Under the pieces are notes generated by a model, which made no database searches, had not been told where the DNA came from, and saw only the letters and a list, made by a program, of their open reading frames with translations. A stretch of DNA of 64,000 bases from Acidovorax sp. Leaf191. GTDB lineage: Bacteria; Pseudomonadota; Gammaproteobacteria; Burkholderiales; Burkholderiaceae_C. The translations under genes and the position numbers were made by a program. Positions 50,814-60,557 of this stretch are shown one piece after another. Location of the stretch: contig NZ_LMPT01000018.1 of assembly GCF_001424425.1 (NCBI RefSeq), positions 434,001 to 498,000 on the forward strand, in the 5' to 3' direction. Position 1 is the first letter of the stretch. The number at the start of each line of letters is the position of its first letter.

Positions 50814-52490
50814 ATGAACGCATCCACAGCGGGCTCGGCCGCCTTGCCCGGGGCCCACGCGTCTCCCGGCTTCCTGGACAAGGAGCGCATCATCGCCGCG
50901 CCCGGCTTCAACCGGTGGCTGGTGCCGCCGGCAGCGCTTGCGATCCACCTGTGCATCGGCATGGCCTATGGCTTCTCGGTATTCTGGCTGCCGCTGTCCA
51001 AGGCCCTCTCCACGGCCGGCACGGGCGCGGCCTGCGCCAAGGACATGAGCTTCTTCGCCGAGCTGTTCGCATCGGGCTGCGACTGGCGCGTGGCCACGCT
51101 GGGGTGGATGTACACCCTGTTCTTCGTCTTCCTGGGCTGCTCTGCCGCCATCTGGGGCGGATGGCTGGAACGTGCCGGCCCGCGCAAGGCCGGCGTGGTC
51201 TCGGCCGTGTGCTGGTGCGGCGGCATGCTGCTGTCGGCGCTGGGCATTCACCTGCACCAGTTCTGGCTCATGATCCTGGGCTCGGGCGTGATCGGGGGTA
51301 TCGGGCTGGGGCTTGGCTACATCTCCCCCGTGTCCACCCTGATCAAGTGGTTCCCTGACCGGCGCGGCATGGCCACCGGCATGGCCATCATGGGCTTTGG
51401 CGGCGGCGCGATGATCGGCTCGCCCCTGGCCGTGGACCTGATGAAGCACTTCTCGAGCCCCACCGACGTGGGCGTGATGCAGACCTTCGTGGTCATGGCG
51501 CTGGTGTACTTCGTGTTCATGATGGCCGGTGCCCTGGGCTACCGCGTGCCGCCCACGGGCTGGAAGCCCGCCGGCTGGACCCCGCCACCCCCCTCGGCCA
51601 ACGCCATGATCACCCAGCGCCACGTGCACGTGAAGCGCGTCTGGGGCATCCCGCAGTTCTGGCTCATCTGGGTCGTGCTGTGCATGAACGTGAGCGCCGG
51701 CATCGGCGTGATCGGCATGGCCTCGCCCATGCTGCAGGAAGTCTTCGGCGGCGGCCTGATCGGTGTGCAGCAGAAGTTCGGCGAACTCGACAAGGCCCAG
51801 CTGGCCGCCATCGCGGCCGTGGCCGGCGGCTTCACCGCCTTGCTGTCGCTGTTCAACATCGGCGGCCGCTTCTTCTGGGCCAGCCTGTCCGACAAGTTCG
51901 GCCGCAAGATGACCTACGTGATCTTCTTCGTGCTCGGCGGCCTGATGTACGCGAGCATCCCCAGCTCTGCGGGCGCGGGCAGCAAGCTCCTGTTCGTGGG
52001 CGCCTTCTGCGTGATCCTGTCGATGTACGGCGGCGGCTTCGCCACGGTGCCGGCGTACCTGGCCGACCTGTTCGGCACGCAGTTCGTGGGCGCCATCCAC
52101 GGTCGCCTGCTCACCGCCTGGGCCACGGCCGGCATCCTCGGCCCCGTGGTGGTCAACTACATGCGCGAATACCAACTGGGCCTGGGCCTGCCGCGCGAAC
52201 AGGTGTACAACCAGACCATGTACATCCTCGTGGGCATGCTGGTGATCGGCCTCATCGCCAACCTGATGGTGCGTCCGCTGGCCGACAAGTGGTTCATGAG
52301 CGACGAGGAACTGGCGCACGAGAAGAAGCTGGCCCACGAAAAGAGCGTGGCGGCCGAAGTGGGCGGCGGCCCCGGCAGCGGCGGCACGACCAGTCCTGCG
52401 CTGGTGGCCTTCGCGTGGCTGGCAGTGGGTGTGCCGCTCGTCTGGGGCATCTACAAGACGCTGGTGAGCGCTGCCAAGTTCTTCCAGTGA
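50814..52490 (+). CDS. OFA family oxalate/formate antiporter (MFS)
   Basis: A 558-residue inner-membrane transporter of the major facilitator superfamily, OFA group, with 12 predicted helices plus a C-terminal extra helix (PALVAFAWLAVGVPLVWGIY). Features include GMAYGFSVFWLPLSKAL near residue 48, the WFPDRRGMATGMAIMGFGGGAMIG loop between helices 4 and 5 (in pieces, near residue 180) and NIGGRFFWASLSDKFGRK near residue 350. It probably brings in or exchanges formate or oxalate for the dehydrogenases encoded downstream. GGAGAGAG lies just before ATG 50814. Confidence 0.9.
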   Translation: MNASTAGSAALPGAHASPGFLDKERIIAAPGFNRWLVPPAALAIHLCIGMAYGFSVFWLPLSKALSTAGTGAACAKDMSFFAELFASGCDWRVATLGWMYTLFFVFLGCSAAIWGGWLERAGPRKAGVVSAVCWCGGMLLSALGIHLHQFWLMILGSGVIGGIGLGLGYISPVSTLIKWFPDRRGMATGMAIMGFGGGAMIGSPLAVDLMKHFSSPTDVGVMQTFVVMALVYFVFMMAGALGYRVPPTGWKPAGWTPPPPSANAMITQRHVHVKRVWGIPQFWLIWVVLCMNVSAGIGVIGMASPMLQEVFGGGLIGVQQKFGELDKAQLAAIAAVAGGFTALLSLFNIGGRFFWASLSDKFGRKMTYVIFFVLGGLMYASIPSSAGAGSKLLFVGAFCVILSMYGGGFATVPAYLADLFGTQFVGAIHGRLLTAWATAGILGPVVVNYMREYQLGLGLPREQVYNQTMYILVGMLVIGLIANLMVRPLADKWFMSDEELAHEKKLAHEKSVAAEVGGGPGSGGTTSPALVAFAWLAVGVPLVWGIYKTLVSAAKFFQ

Positions 52491-52632
52491 CGAAGGCGCA
52501 GGCCGCCGCCATGGCGCCTTCGCTGATGCACGGGGCCGCAGCCGCCCTGTGCGCGCCCCTTGCGGGGCAGGGGCCGGGAACGCCGCGGGCGTGGCACAGT
52601 CCAAGCCGTGGCGCACCGTCCAGGAGACCATG

Positions 52633-54969
<2,337 letters not shown>

Positions 54970-54985
54970 GCGCGCCGGCCCTGCC

Positions 54986-55282
54986 ATGACGGCCGCACAC
55001 GATACCCTGGCAGCCTCCATCCTGCGGGCGCTGCAGGAGGATTCGCACGGCGGTGCCGACGCACCCTCGGGCATGTCGCTGCCCCGCCTGGGCAAGCGCC
55101 TGGGCCAGGGCGCGAGCGTGCTGCTGCGCGAGCTGAGCCTCATGAGCGATGCGCCCGTGGGCGGGCAGCGCGGCCCCGGGTGGGTGCGCGTGGACCGGGT
55201 CGGCGAGCGCTGGGTGGCCTTCCTGACCGACGAGGGCCGGGCCGTGGCCCGTGAGCTGGCGGCGGCTGGAGATGCGCCATGA
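54986..55282 (+). CDS. Small winged-helix-like protein in the fdh operon
   Basis: A 98-residue protein with predicted helices around ASILRALQE, GMSLPRLGKRLGQGASVLLRELSL (in two parts) and a beta wing GWVRVDRVGERWVAFLTDEG, which resembles a winged helix. I do not recognise a named family. It begins 17 bases after the YdeP-like gene and overlaps fdhD by four bases (ATGA), so translation is probably coupled. It may regulate the operon or help cofactor insertion; neither is shown. Confidence 0.75.
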   Translation: MTAAHDTLAASILRALQEDSHGGADAPSGMSLPRLGKRLGQGASVLLRELSLMSDAPVGGQRGPGWVRVDRVGERWVAFLTDEGRAVARELAAAGDAP

Positions 55283-56223
55283 ACGGACAGGCGATGCAGG
55301 GGCTTGCGGTGCACGGCGAGAACAACGAAGAGGACGCCGACGAGGAGGCCCTGGCCCGGGGCCTGCATGCCCTGGCCTCGCGCCCGGTGCGGGTGTATGG
55401 CGAGGCGGGTGCGCCCGGCGAAGGCACGCTGCGTCTGGACACGCTGGCCGAGGAGATTCCGGTGGCGCTGGTGTTCAACGGCGTATCGCACGCGGTCATG
55501 ATGGCCACGCCCGAGCAGCTCGACGACTTCGCACTGGGCTTTGCGCTCAGCGAAGGCATCCTCGACCACGCGCACGACGGCCGCAGCACCGCGCTGCGCC
55601 TGGCCGACCAGAGCGCCGCGCACCTGCCGGCGGGCGTGCCAGGGGTCGAGGTGCACATGGAGATATCTGCGCGCAGTTTCGAGCGCCTCAAGCAGCGGCG
55701 CCGCAGCATGGCAGGGCGCACGGGCTGCGGCGTCTGCGGCGTGGAAAGCTTTGCCGCCCTGGACCTGGAGCCCGCGCGGCTGCCCGCCCGCGACTGGGTG
55801 GAGCGCGTGGATCTGCACACGGTACTCACGGCCTTTGCCGGGTTGAAGGCGCAGCAGCCGCACAACGCGCATTCAGGCTCGCTGCATGCTGCCGGCTGGG
55901 CCACGCTGGACGGGCAGCTGGCCCGTGTCTGCGAAGACGTGGGCCGGCACAATGCGCTGGACAAGCTCATCGGCTGGATGGCGCGCAGCGGGCGGCTTGC
56001 GGAGCCGGGCTTCGTGGTGCTCAGCAGCCGGGGCAGCCACGAACTGGTGCGCAAGTGCGCGCGCGTGGGACTGGCGGCGCTGGCCACCATCTCGGCCCCC
56101 ACCGCGACCGGCGTGCAGGTGGCCGAGCTGGCCGGGCTGCGCCTGTGGGGGCTGTGCCGCGCGCCGCGCGCGGTGCTGTATGCACCGGGAGCGCAGGCCG
56201 CGCACGCCTCCCCCGGGGGCTGA
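55279..56223 (+). CDS. fdhD: Formate dehydrogenase accessory sulfurtransferase FdhD
   Basis: Moves sulfur from the IscS desulfurase to the molybdenum cofactor, which is essential for formate dehydrogenase activity. The 314-residue protein has EIPVALVFNG near residue 62, FALGFALSEGIL near residue 83, the reactive Cys loop GRTGCGVCG near residue 150, and EDVGRHNALDKLIG near residue 218, a GTP-like binding segment. The N-terminal 35 acidic residues are an extension. It overlaps the upstream small gene by four bases. Confidence 0.95.
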   Translation: MNGQAMQGLAVHGENNEEDADEEALARGLHALASRPVRVYGEAGAPGEGTLRLDTLAEEIPVALVFNGVSHAVMMATPEQLDDFALGFALSEGILDHAHDGRSTALRLADQSAAHLPAGVPGVEVHMEISARSFERLKQRRRSMAGRTGCGVCGVESFAALDLEPARLPARDWVERVDLHTVLTAFAGLKAQQPHNAHSGSLHAAGWATLDGQLARVCEDVGRHNALDKLIGWMARSGRLAEPGFVVLSSRGSHELVRKCARVGLAALATISAPTATGVQVAELAGLRLWGLCRAPRAVLYAPGAQAAHASPGG

Positions 56224-56274
56224 AACGCAGGGGCATTGCTCGCCGTGTCTGCGGGCTGGCAGTACAGTCGGGCC

Positions 56275-56823
56275 ATGTCTTTGCGCCTCACCCTCGAAGT
56301 CGCCGTCATCATGCGCCGTGAGCGCCTGGACAACCGCTGGCAGCCCTGGCGCTGGACGCTGGACGACGTGGTGCCCGGCGAAGCGGCCTTTGGCGATGTG
56401 CCGCGCCTGCTGCGCGAGGATGCCGGCGAAACCCGCTGGCTGTTCCCGGGCTTTGCCGTCGAACTTTTCAAGGACGACGGCGAGGGCTACCACCTGAACC
56501 TTACCAGCCCGGCACCGTGCTGGTTCGTGCTGTGGCGCATGGACGAAAGCGGCGCCGAGGAAGGCCGGCTGGCACGCCCGGTGGCGGTGAGCCTGAGCTA
56601 CCACGACGCCGGCCGCTGGCTCGATGCGCAGGAGGCGGTCGAGCAGGTGCCCGCACCGCCCGCCGTGCTGCAGGCGCTGCAGGCCTTCGTGGACGAGCAC
56701 TACGTGCCCGAGCCCAAGCGCCGACGCAGGCCCGACAGCTTCCAGCCGCTGACCGACCGCTTCGGCAACCCTGCCTCCGTGTCCACCGACAAGCGCCGGG
56801 GCGGTGGGGGTCACGGTGGCTGA
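56275..56823 (+). CDS. DUF3305 protein of formate dehydrogenase cluster
   Basis: A 182-residue soluble protein of family DUF3305, which occurs beside formate dehydrogenase genes. Conserved features are VAVIMRRERLDNRWQPWRW near residue 9, FPGFAVELFKDDGEGYHLNL near residue 60 and PCWFVLWRMDE near residue 83. The C-terminus is basic (KRRRRPDSF). Its role is unknown. The start at ATG 56275 is 51 bases after fdhD. The stop lies inside the first codons of DUF3306 (eight-base overlap). Confidence 0.87.
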   Translation: MSLRLTLEVAVIMRRERLDNRWQPWRWTLDDVVPGEAAFGDVPRLLREDAGETRWLFPGFAVELFKDDGEGYHLNLTSPAPCWFVLWRMDESGAEEGRLARPVAVSLSYHDAGRWLDAQEAVEQVPAPPAVLQALQAFVDEHYVPEPKRRRRPDSFQPLTDRFGNPASVSTDKRRGGGGHGG

Positions 56824-57520
56824 CGGCTTCCTCACGCGCTGGTCGCGCCGCAAGCAGGATGTGGCGGCGGGCAAGCCCGTGGAGGAGCCCGCACCGCAGG
56901 CGCCGCCGCCGGCTGCGGCGCAGGCCGAGCCTGGCGCGAAGGCACCGGCTGGCGTACCCCAGGCACCGACCGAACCAGCGACCCCGCAGCAGCCCCCCGC
57001 GCCCACGCTGGCCGATGCGCAGGCGCTCACGCCCGAGTCCGACTTCAAGCCCTTCGTGCAGCGCGCGGTCTCGCCCGAGGTGCGCAACCTGGCGATGAAG
57101 AAGCTGTTTGCCGACCCGCACTTCAACGTGATGGACGGCCTCGACATCTACGTCGGCGACTACACGCAGCCCGACCCCTTGCCCGAGGGCATGCTGCGCC
57201 AGATGGCCAGCGCCCATGCCATGGGCTTCTTCGACCATGAAACACAGGCCGCGGACGGGGAGGGCGTGGCGGCAAAGCCCCCGGGTCCCGCTCAGCATCG
57301 GGATGATGCGGAGGCGCAAGAGGCTGCGGGCGTGGCACAGTCGGGGGTATGCACCGCTGTTCCTAGCGAGTCCTCCAGCGAGCCCGGCGCGCCCGCGCTG
57401 TCCCCCACCGGGGCAGCCGACGCGCCAGCCAGCCAACCCGACCATGACCACGACGCTCATCTGCGACTGCAACCAGACGATGCCCCTCGACGCGAAAGCG
57501 TTGGGCGCGGCACTGCATGA
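56816..57520 (+). CDS. DUF3306 protein of formate dehydrogenase cluster
   Basis: A 234-residue protein of family DUF3306, usually next to DUF3305. The N-terminus DGFLTRWSRRKQDV is the family signature. A Pro/Ala-rich disordered linker of about 50 residues follows, then the conserved block DFKPFVQRAVSPEVRNLAMKKLFADPHFNVMDGLDIY (in pieces, near residues 78-115). The last 80 residues are low complexity. GTG 56816 is preferred because it begins just before the signature. The 3' end overlaps the next gene by 77 bases in another frame. Confidence 0.82.
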   Translation: MADGFLTRWSRRKQDVAAGKPVEEPAPQAPPPAAAQAEPGAKAPAGVPQAPTEPATPQQPPAPTLADAQALTPESDFKPFVQRAVSPEVRNLAMKKLFADPHFNVMDGLDIYVGDYTQPDPLPEGMLRQMASAHAMGFFDHETQAADGEGVAAKPPGPAQHRDDAEAQEAAGVAQSGVCTAVPSESSSEPGAPALSPTGAADAPASQPDHDHDAHLRLQPDDAPRRESVGRGTA

Positions 57521-59555
57521 CGACCAGGGCCTGACCCTTCACTCCACGCTGTGCCGGCGCGAAGCCGGGGCATTCCAGCAGGCCATCAAGACCGGCCAGG
57601 ACGTGGTGGTGGCCTGCACGCAAGAGCAGCGCCTGTTCGCCGAACTGGGCCAGCAGACCGAGGGCGCCATCTCGCCCATCCGCTTCGTCAACATCCGCGA
57701 GACCGGCGGCTGGAGCCGCGATGCCGGCCGCGCCACCCCCAAGATTGCGGCGCTGCTGGCGGCGGCGCAGTTGCCCGAGCCCGCACCGGTGCCCACGGTC
57801 ACCTTCAAGAGCACCGGTCGCCTCTTGATCATCGGGCCGCTGGATGCGGCCGAGCGTGCGGCGGCCATGGTGTCCGACGTGCTGGATGTCACGGTGTTCA
57901 CCCAGGGCCCAGGCACCGCAGGTGGCGCGCAGGCCCGGCGTTTTCCGGTACTGGGCGGGCGCATCACGGGTCTCACGGGCTGGCTGGGCGCGTTCGATCT
58001 GCAATGGGCGGCCGACAACCCCATCGACCTGGACCTGTGCACCCGCTGCAATGCCTGCGTGGCCGCATGCCCCGAAGATGCCATCGGCCTCGACTACCAA
58101 GTCGACCTGACCGCCTGCCAGTCGCACCGCGCCTGCGTGAAGGTCTGCCAGGTGGCGGGCGCCATCGACTTCAGCCGCGAGGCGGCCCCGCACACCGAGC
58201 GCTTCGACATGGTGCTCGACCTGCGCGCCGCCACGGCCACGCCCACCTTTGTGCAGCACGCGCCGCCGCAGGGGTACTTTCGCTGGGACGGCCGCGACAT
58301 CGCCACGCTGCTGCGCCTGCGCGAGTTGGTGGGTGAGTTCGAGAAGCCCAAGTTCTTTGCCTACAAACAAAAGCTGTGCGCCCACAGCCGCAATGAAACC
58401 GTGGGCTGCAATGCCTGCGTGGACATCTGCTCGGCCGAGGCCATTGCCAGCGACAAGAGCCGCCAGCAAATCAAGGTGAACCCCCATCTGTGCGTGGGCT
58501 GCGGTGCCTGCACCACGGTGTGCCCCACGGGCGCGCTGACCTATGCCTACCCCAGCGCCACGGACCAGGGCCTGAAGCTCAAGACGCTGCTGTCCACCTA
58601 TGCCGCAGCCGGTGGCAAGGACGCCGTGCTGCTGCTGCACAGCCAGGAGCGCGGGCAGGCGCTGGTGGAGGAATTGGGCCGCGCGGCGCAACTCAAGGTG
58701 GCGCACGGCGTGCCGGCGCGGGTGATTCCCGTGGCGGTGTGGCACACGGCCAGCCTGGGCGTGGACCTGTGGCTGAGCGCCGTGGCTTACGGCGCATCGC
58801 AGGTGGCGGTGCTGGTGACCGATGAAGAGGCCCCGCAGTACCTGGAAGGCCTGCAGGCGCAGATGGACGTGGCGCAGGCCATCCTGCGCGGGCTGGGCTA
58901 CACGGGCAGCCACCTGCAACTGGTGCGGGCCACGCACCCCACGGCGCTCGATGCCGCGCTGCAGGCGCTGGGGCAGACCCGCCAGGCCACGCCCGCCGTG
59001 CCCGCACGGTTTGCGGTGGCGCAGGAAAAGCGCAGCACGCTGGAAATGGCGCTGGACCATCTCATCGAATACGCGCCAGCCCCGGCCGCGGTGCGGCCCG
59101 ACGCCATTGCGTTGCCGGCCGCGGGCTCGCCGCTGGGCAGCATCAACGTGGACAAGGACCGCTGCACGCTGTGCCTGAGCTGCGTGAGCGCTTGCCCCGC
59201 CAGCGCCCTGCAGGACAACCCGCAGATGCCGCAACTGCGCTTCATCGAGAAGAACTGCGTGCAGTGCGGCCTGTGCGCCACCACCTGCCCCGAAGACGCG
59301 ATCACGCTGCAGCCGCGCCTTCTGCTCACGCCCGAGCGTGCGCAGCTGCGCGTGCTCAACGAGGCCAAGCCCTGGGCCTGTGTGCGCTGCAGCAAGCCGT
59401 TTGGCACGGTCAAGGCCATCGAGGCCATGCTGGGCAAGCTCTCGGGCCACCCCATGTTCCAGGGCGAGGCGCTGGAGCGCCTGAAGATGTGCAGCGACTG
59501 CCGCGTGATCGACCTGTATTCCTCCCAAAGCGAAGCGAAAGTGACGGACCTGTGA
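57444..59555 (+). CDS. Multi-[4Fe-4S] ferredoxin-like protein of formate dehydrogenase cluster
   Basis: A 703-residue electron carrier. Cluster motifs in order: CTRCNACVAAC near residue 197, a degenerate C-x5-C-x3-C near 227, C-x9-CNACVDIC near 312-329, CVGCGACTTVC near 349, CTLCLSCVSAC near 573 and CVQCGLCATTC near 604. Two CxxC pairs (CVRC, CSDC) lie near the end. The middle (about 380-560) lacks Cys and may be a structural domain. It probably passes electrons from formate oxidation or serves in enzyme assembly. The start at ATG 57444 overlaps DUF3306. Confidence 0.88.
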   Translation: MTTTLICDCNQTMPLDAKALGAALHDDQGLTLHSTLCRREAGAFQQAIKTGQDVVVACTQEQRLFAELGQQTEGAISPIRFVNIRETGGWSRDAGRATPKIAALLAAAQLPEPAPVPTVTFKSTGRLLIIGPLDAAERAAAMVSDVLDVTVFTQGPGTAGGAQARRFPVLGGRITGLTGWLGAFDLQWAADNPIDLDLCTRCNACVAACPEDAIGLDYQVDLTACQSHRACVKVCQVAGAIDFSREAAPHTERFDMVLDLRAATATPTFVQHAPPQGYFRWDGRDIATLLRLRELVGEFEKPKFFAYKQKLCAHSRNETVGCNACVDICSAEAIASDKSRQQIKVNPHLCVGCGACTTVCPTGALTYAYPSATDQGLKLKTLLSTYAAAGGKDAVLLLHSQERGQALVEELGRAAQLKVAHGVPARVIPVAVWHTASLGVDLWLSAVAYGASQVAVLVTDEEAPQYLEGLQAQMDVAQAILRGLGYTGSHLQLVRATHPTALDAALQALGQTRQATPAVPARFAVAQEKRSTLEMALDHLIEYAPAPAAVRPDAIALPAAGSPLGSINVDKDRCTLCLSCVSACPASALQDNPQMPQLRFIEKNCVQCGLCATTCPEDAITLQPRLLLTPERAQLRVLNEAKPWACVRCSKPFGTVKAIEAMLGKLSGHPMFQGEALERLKMCSDCRVIDLYSSQSEAKVTDL

Positions 59556-60184
59556 GCGCCCAACCTTCAATGACCCCTGCCGGCAGCTCAGCGCTGGACG
59601 AAGAAACCGCGCGCGCCGAGCTGTATGGCCTGCTGTCGCAGCTGTACTACGCGGCGCCCGGCCCAGAGCTGCTGTCGGCATTGCGCGTGGCGGTGACCGA
59701 GGCACCGGCCGCGGGTGGTTTTTTGCAAGAGCCCTGGCAGCAACTGGTGGGCGCGGCGCGTGCGCTGGACGATGCGGCCATTGCGCTGGAGTTCGACCGC
59801 CTGTTCGGCGGTGTGGGCAAGCCCGAGGTCTACCTGTACGCATCGCACTACGTGAGCGGCTTCTTGAACGAGAAGCCCCTGGCCCGCCTGCGCACCGACC
59901 TGGCCCGCCTGGGCCTGGCGCGTGACGAGGCGGCCATGCCCGAGACCGAAGACCACATCGCCTACCTGTGCGAGGTCATGCGCTACCTGATCGCCGGCGA
60001 CGACGTCGCGGTGTGCAACCTGGCGTCGCAGCGCGACTTTTTTGCCACGCACCTGCAGCCCTGGGTGGGGGCGCTGTGCGATGCGCTGGCGGCGCATCCG
60101 CAAGCACGGTTCTATGCTGCAACAGCACATTTCACCCGCGCCTTCGTCAGCGTGGAGGCGCAGGGCTTCGACATGCTCGATTGA
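59552..60184 (+). CDS. TorD-family molybdoenzyme chaperone
   Basis: A 210-residue all-helical cytoplasmic chaperone that probably binds the Tat signal of the formate dehydrogenase catalytic subunit until the cofactor is inserted. Family marks are ELYGLLSQLYYAAP near residue 22, FDRLFGGVGKPEVYLYAS near residue 80 and PETEDHIAYLCEVMRYLI near residue 130, the E-x2-D-H-x3-L motif of TorD/DmsD proteins. The GTG start overlaps the previous stop by four bases. ATG 59570 is an alternative. Confidence 0.87.
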   Translation: MSAQPSMTPAGSSALDEETARAELYGLLSQLYYAAPGPELLSALRVAVTEAPAAGGFLQEPWQQLVGAARALDDAAIALEFDRLFGGVGKPEVYLYASHYVSGFLNEKPLARLRTDLARLGLARDEAAMPETEDHIAYLCEVMRYLIAGDDVAVCNLASQRDFFATHLQPWVGALCDALAAHPQARFYAATAHFTRAFVSVEAQGFDMLD

Positions 60185-60252
60185 ACCGGCGCCGCCGCTG
60201 ACACCATCTGCGCGGGGCGCTATAAAAGATGAGTAAGTTGGTGGGTGGTATT

Positions 60253-60296
60253 CACCGCGATTGCGGTGTTGCACCTGGTGACATAGACTGTATGAA
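60253..60296 (+). promoter_or_regulatory. Possible promoter and hairpin before the Tat peptide gene
   Basis: A caccgc/gcggtg stem at 60253-60268 is followed by ttgcac (60269-60274), a 16-base spacer and tatgaa (60291-60296), a weak sigma-70-like pair. The 148-base gap is the largest within this part of the cluster, so the structural dehydrogenase genes may have their own promoter. Confidence 0.35.
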
Positions 60297-60332
60297 CAGC
60301 ATTTCATAGCTGCAGCCATTCTGGAGACAAGC

Positions 60333-60545
60333 ATGCAGAACAGCCAAACCCCACCTTCGCGCCGCAGCTTCTTTGCCGGCGCCGCCACCGTCGGCGCCGC
60401 AGCGGCTGCCGTGGCGGCCCTTCCGCAGCTGGCGACGTCTCCCGAAGCGGCCGTGTCCGAGCCCCCCCGCGTGGCGCCGGAGAAGGGCGGCGGGTACCAC
60501 CTGTCCGCCCATGTGAAGCAGTACTACAAGACCACCCAACTCTGA
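60333..60545 (+). CDS. Small Tat-signal protein of formate dehydrogenase cluster
   Basis: A 70-residue protein with a twin-arginine signal SRRSFFAGAATVGAA (residues 9-23) and a hydrophobic stretch to about residue 35. The mature tail ends GGGYHLSAHVKQYYKTTQL. Such twin-arginine mini-proteins sit before formate dehydrogenase alpha genes in many betaproteobacteria, but their role is unknown. TGGAGACAAGC precedes ATG 60333. It is 12 bases before the alpha subunit gene. Confidence 0.82.
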   Translation: MQNSQTPPSRRSFFAGAATVGAAAAAVAALPQLATSPEAAVSEPPRVAPEKGGGYHLSAHVKQYYKTTQL

Positions 60546-60557
60546 CCGGGGCGCCCC

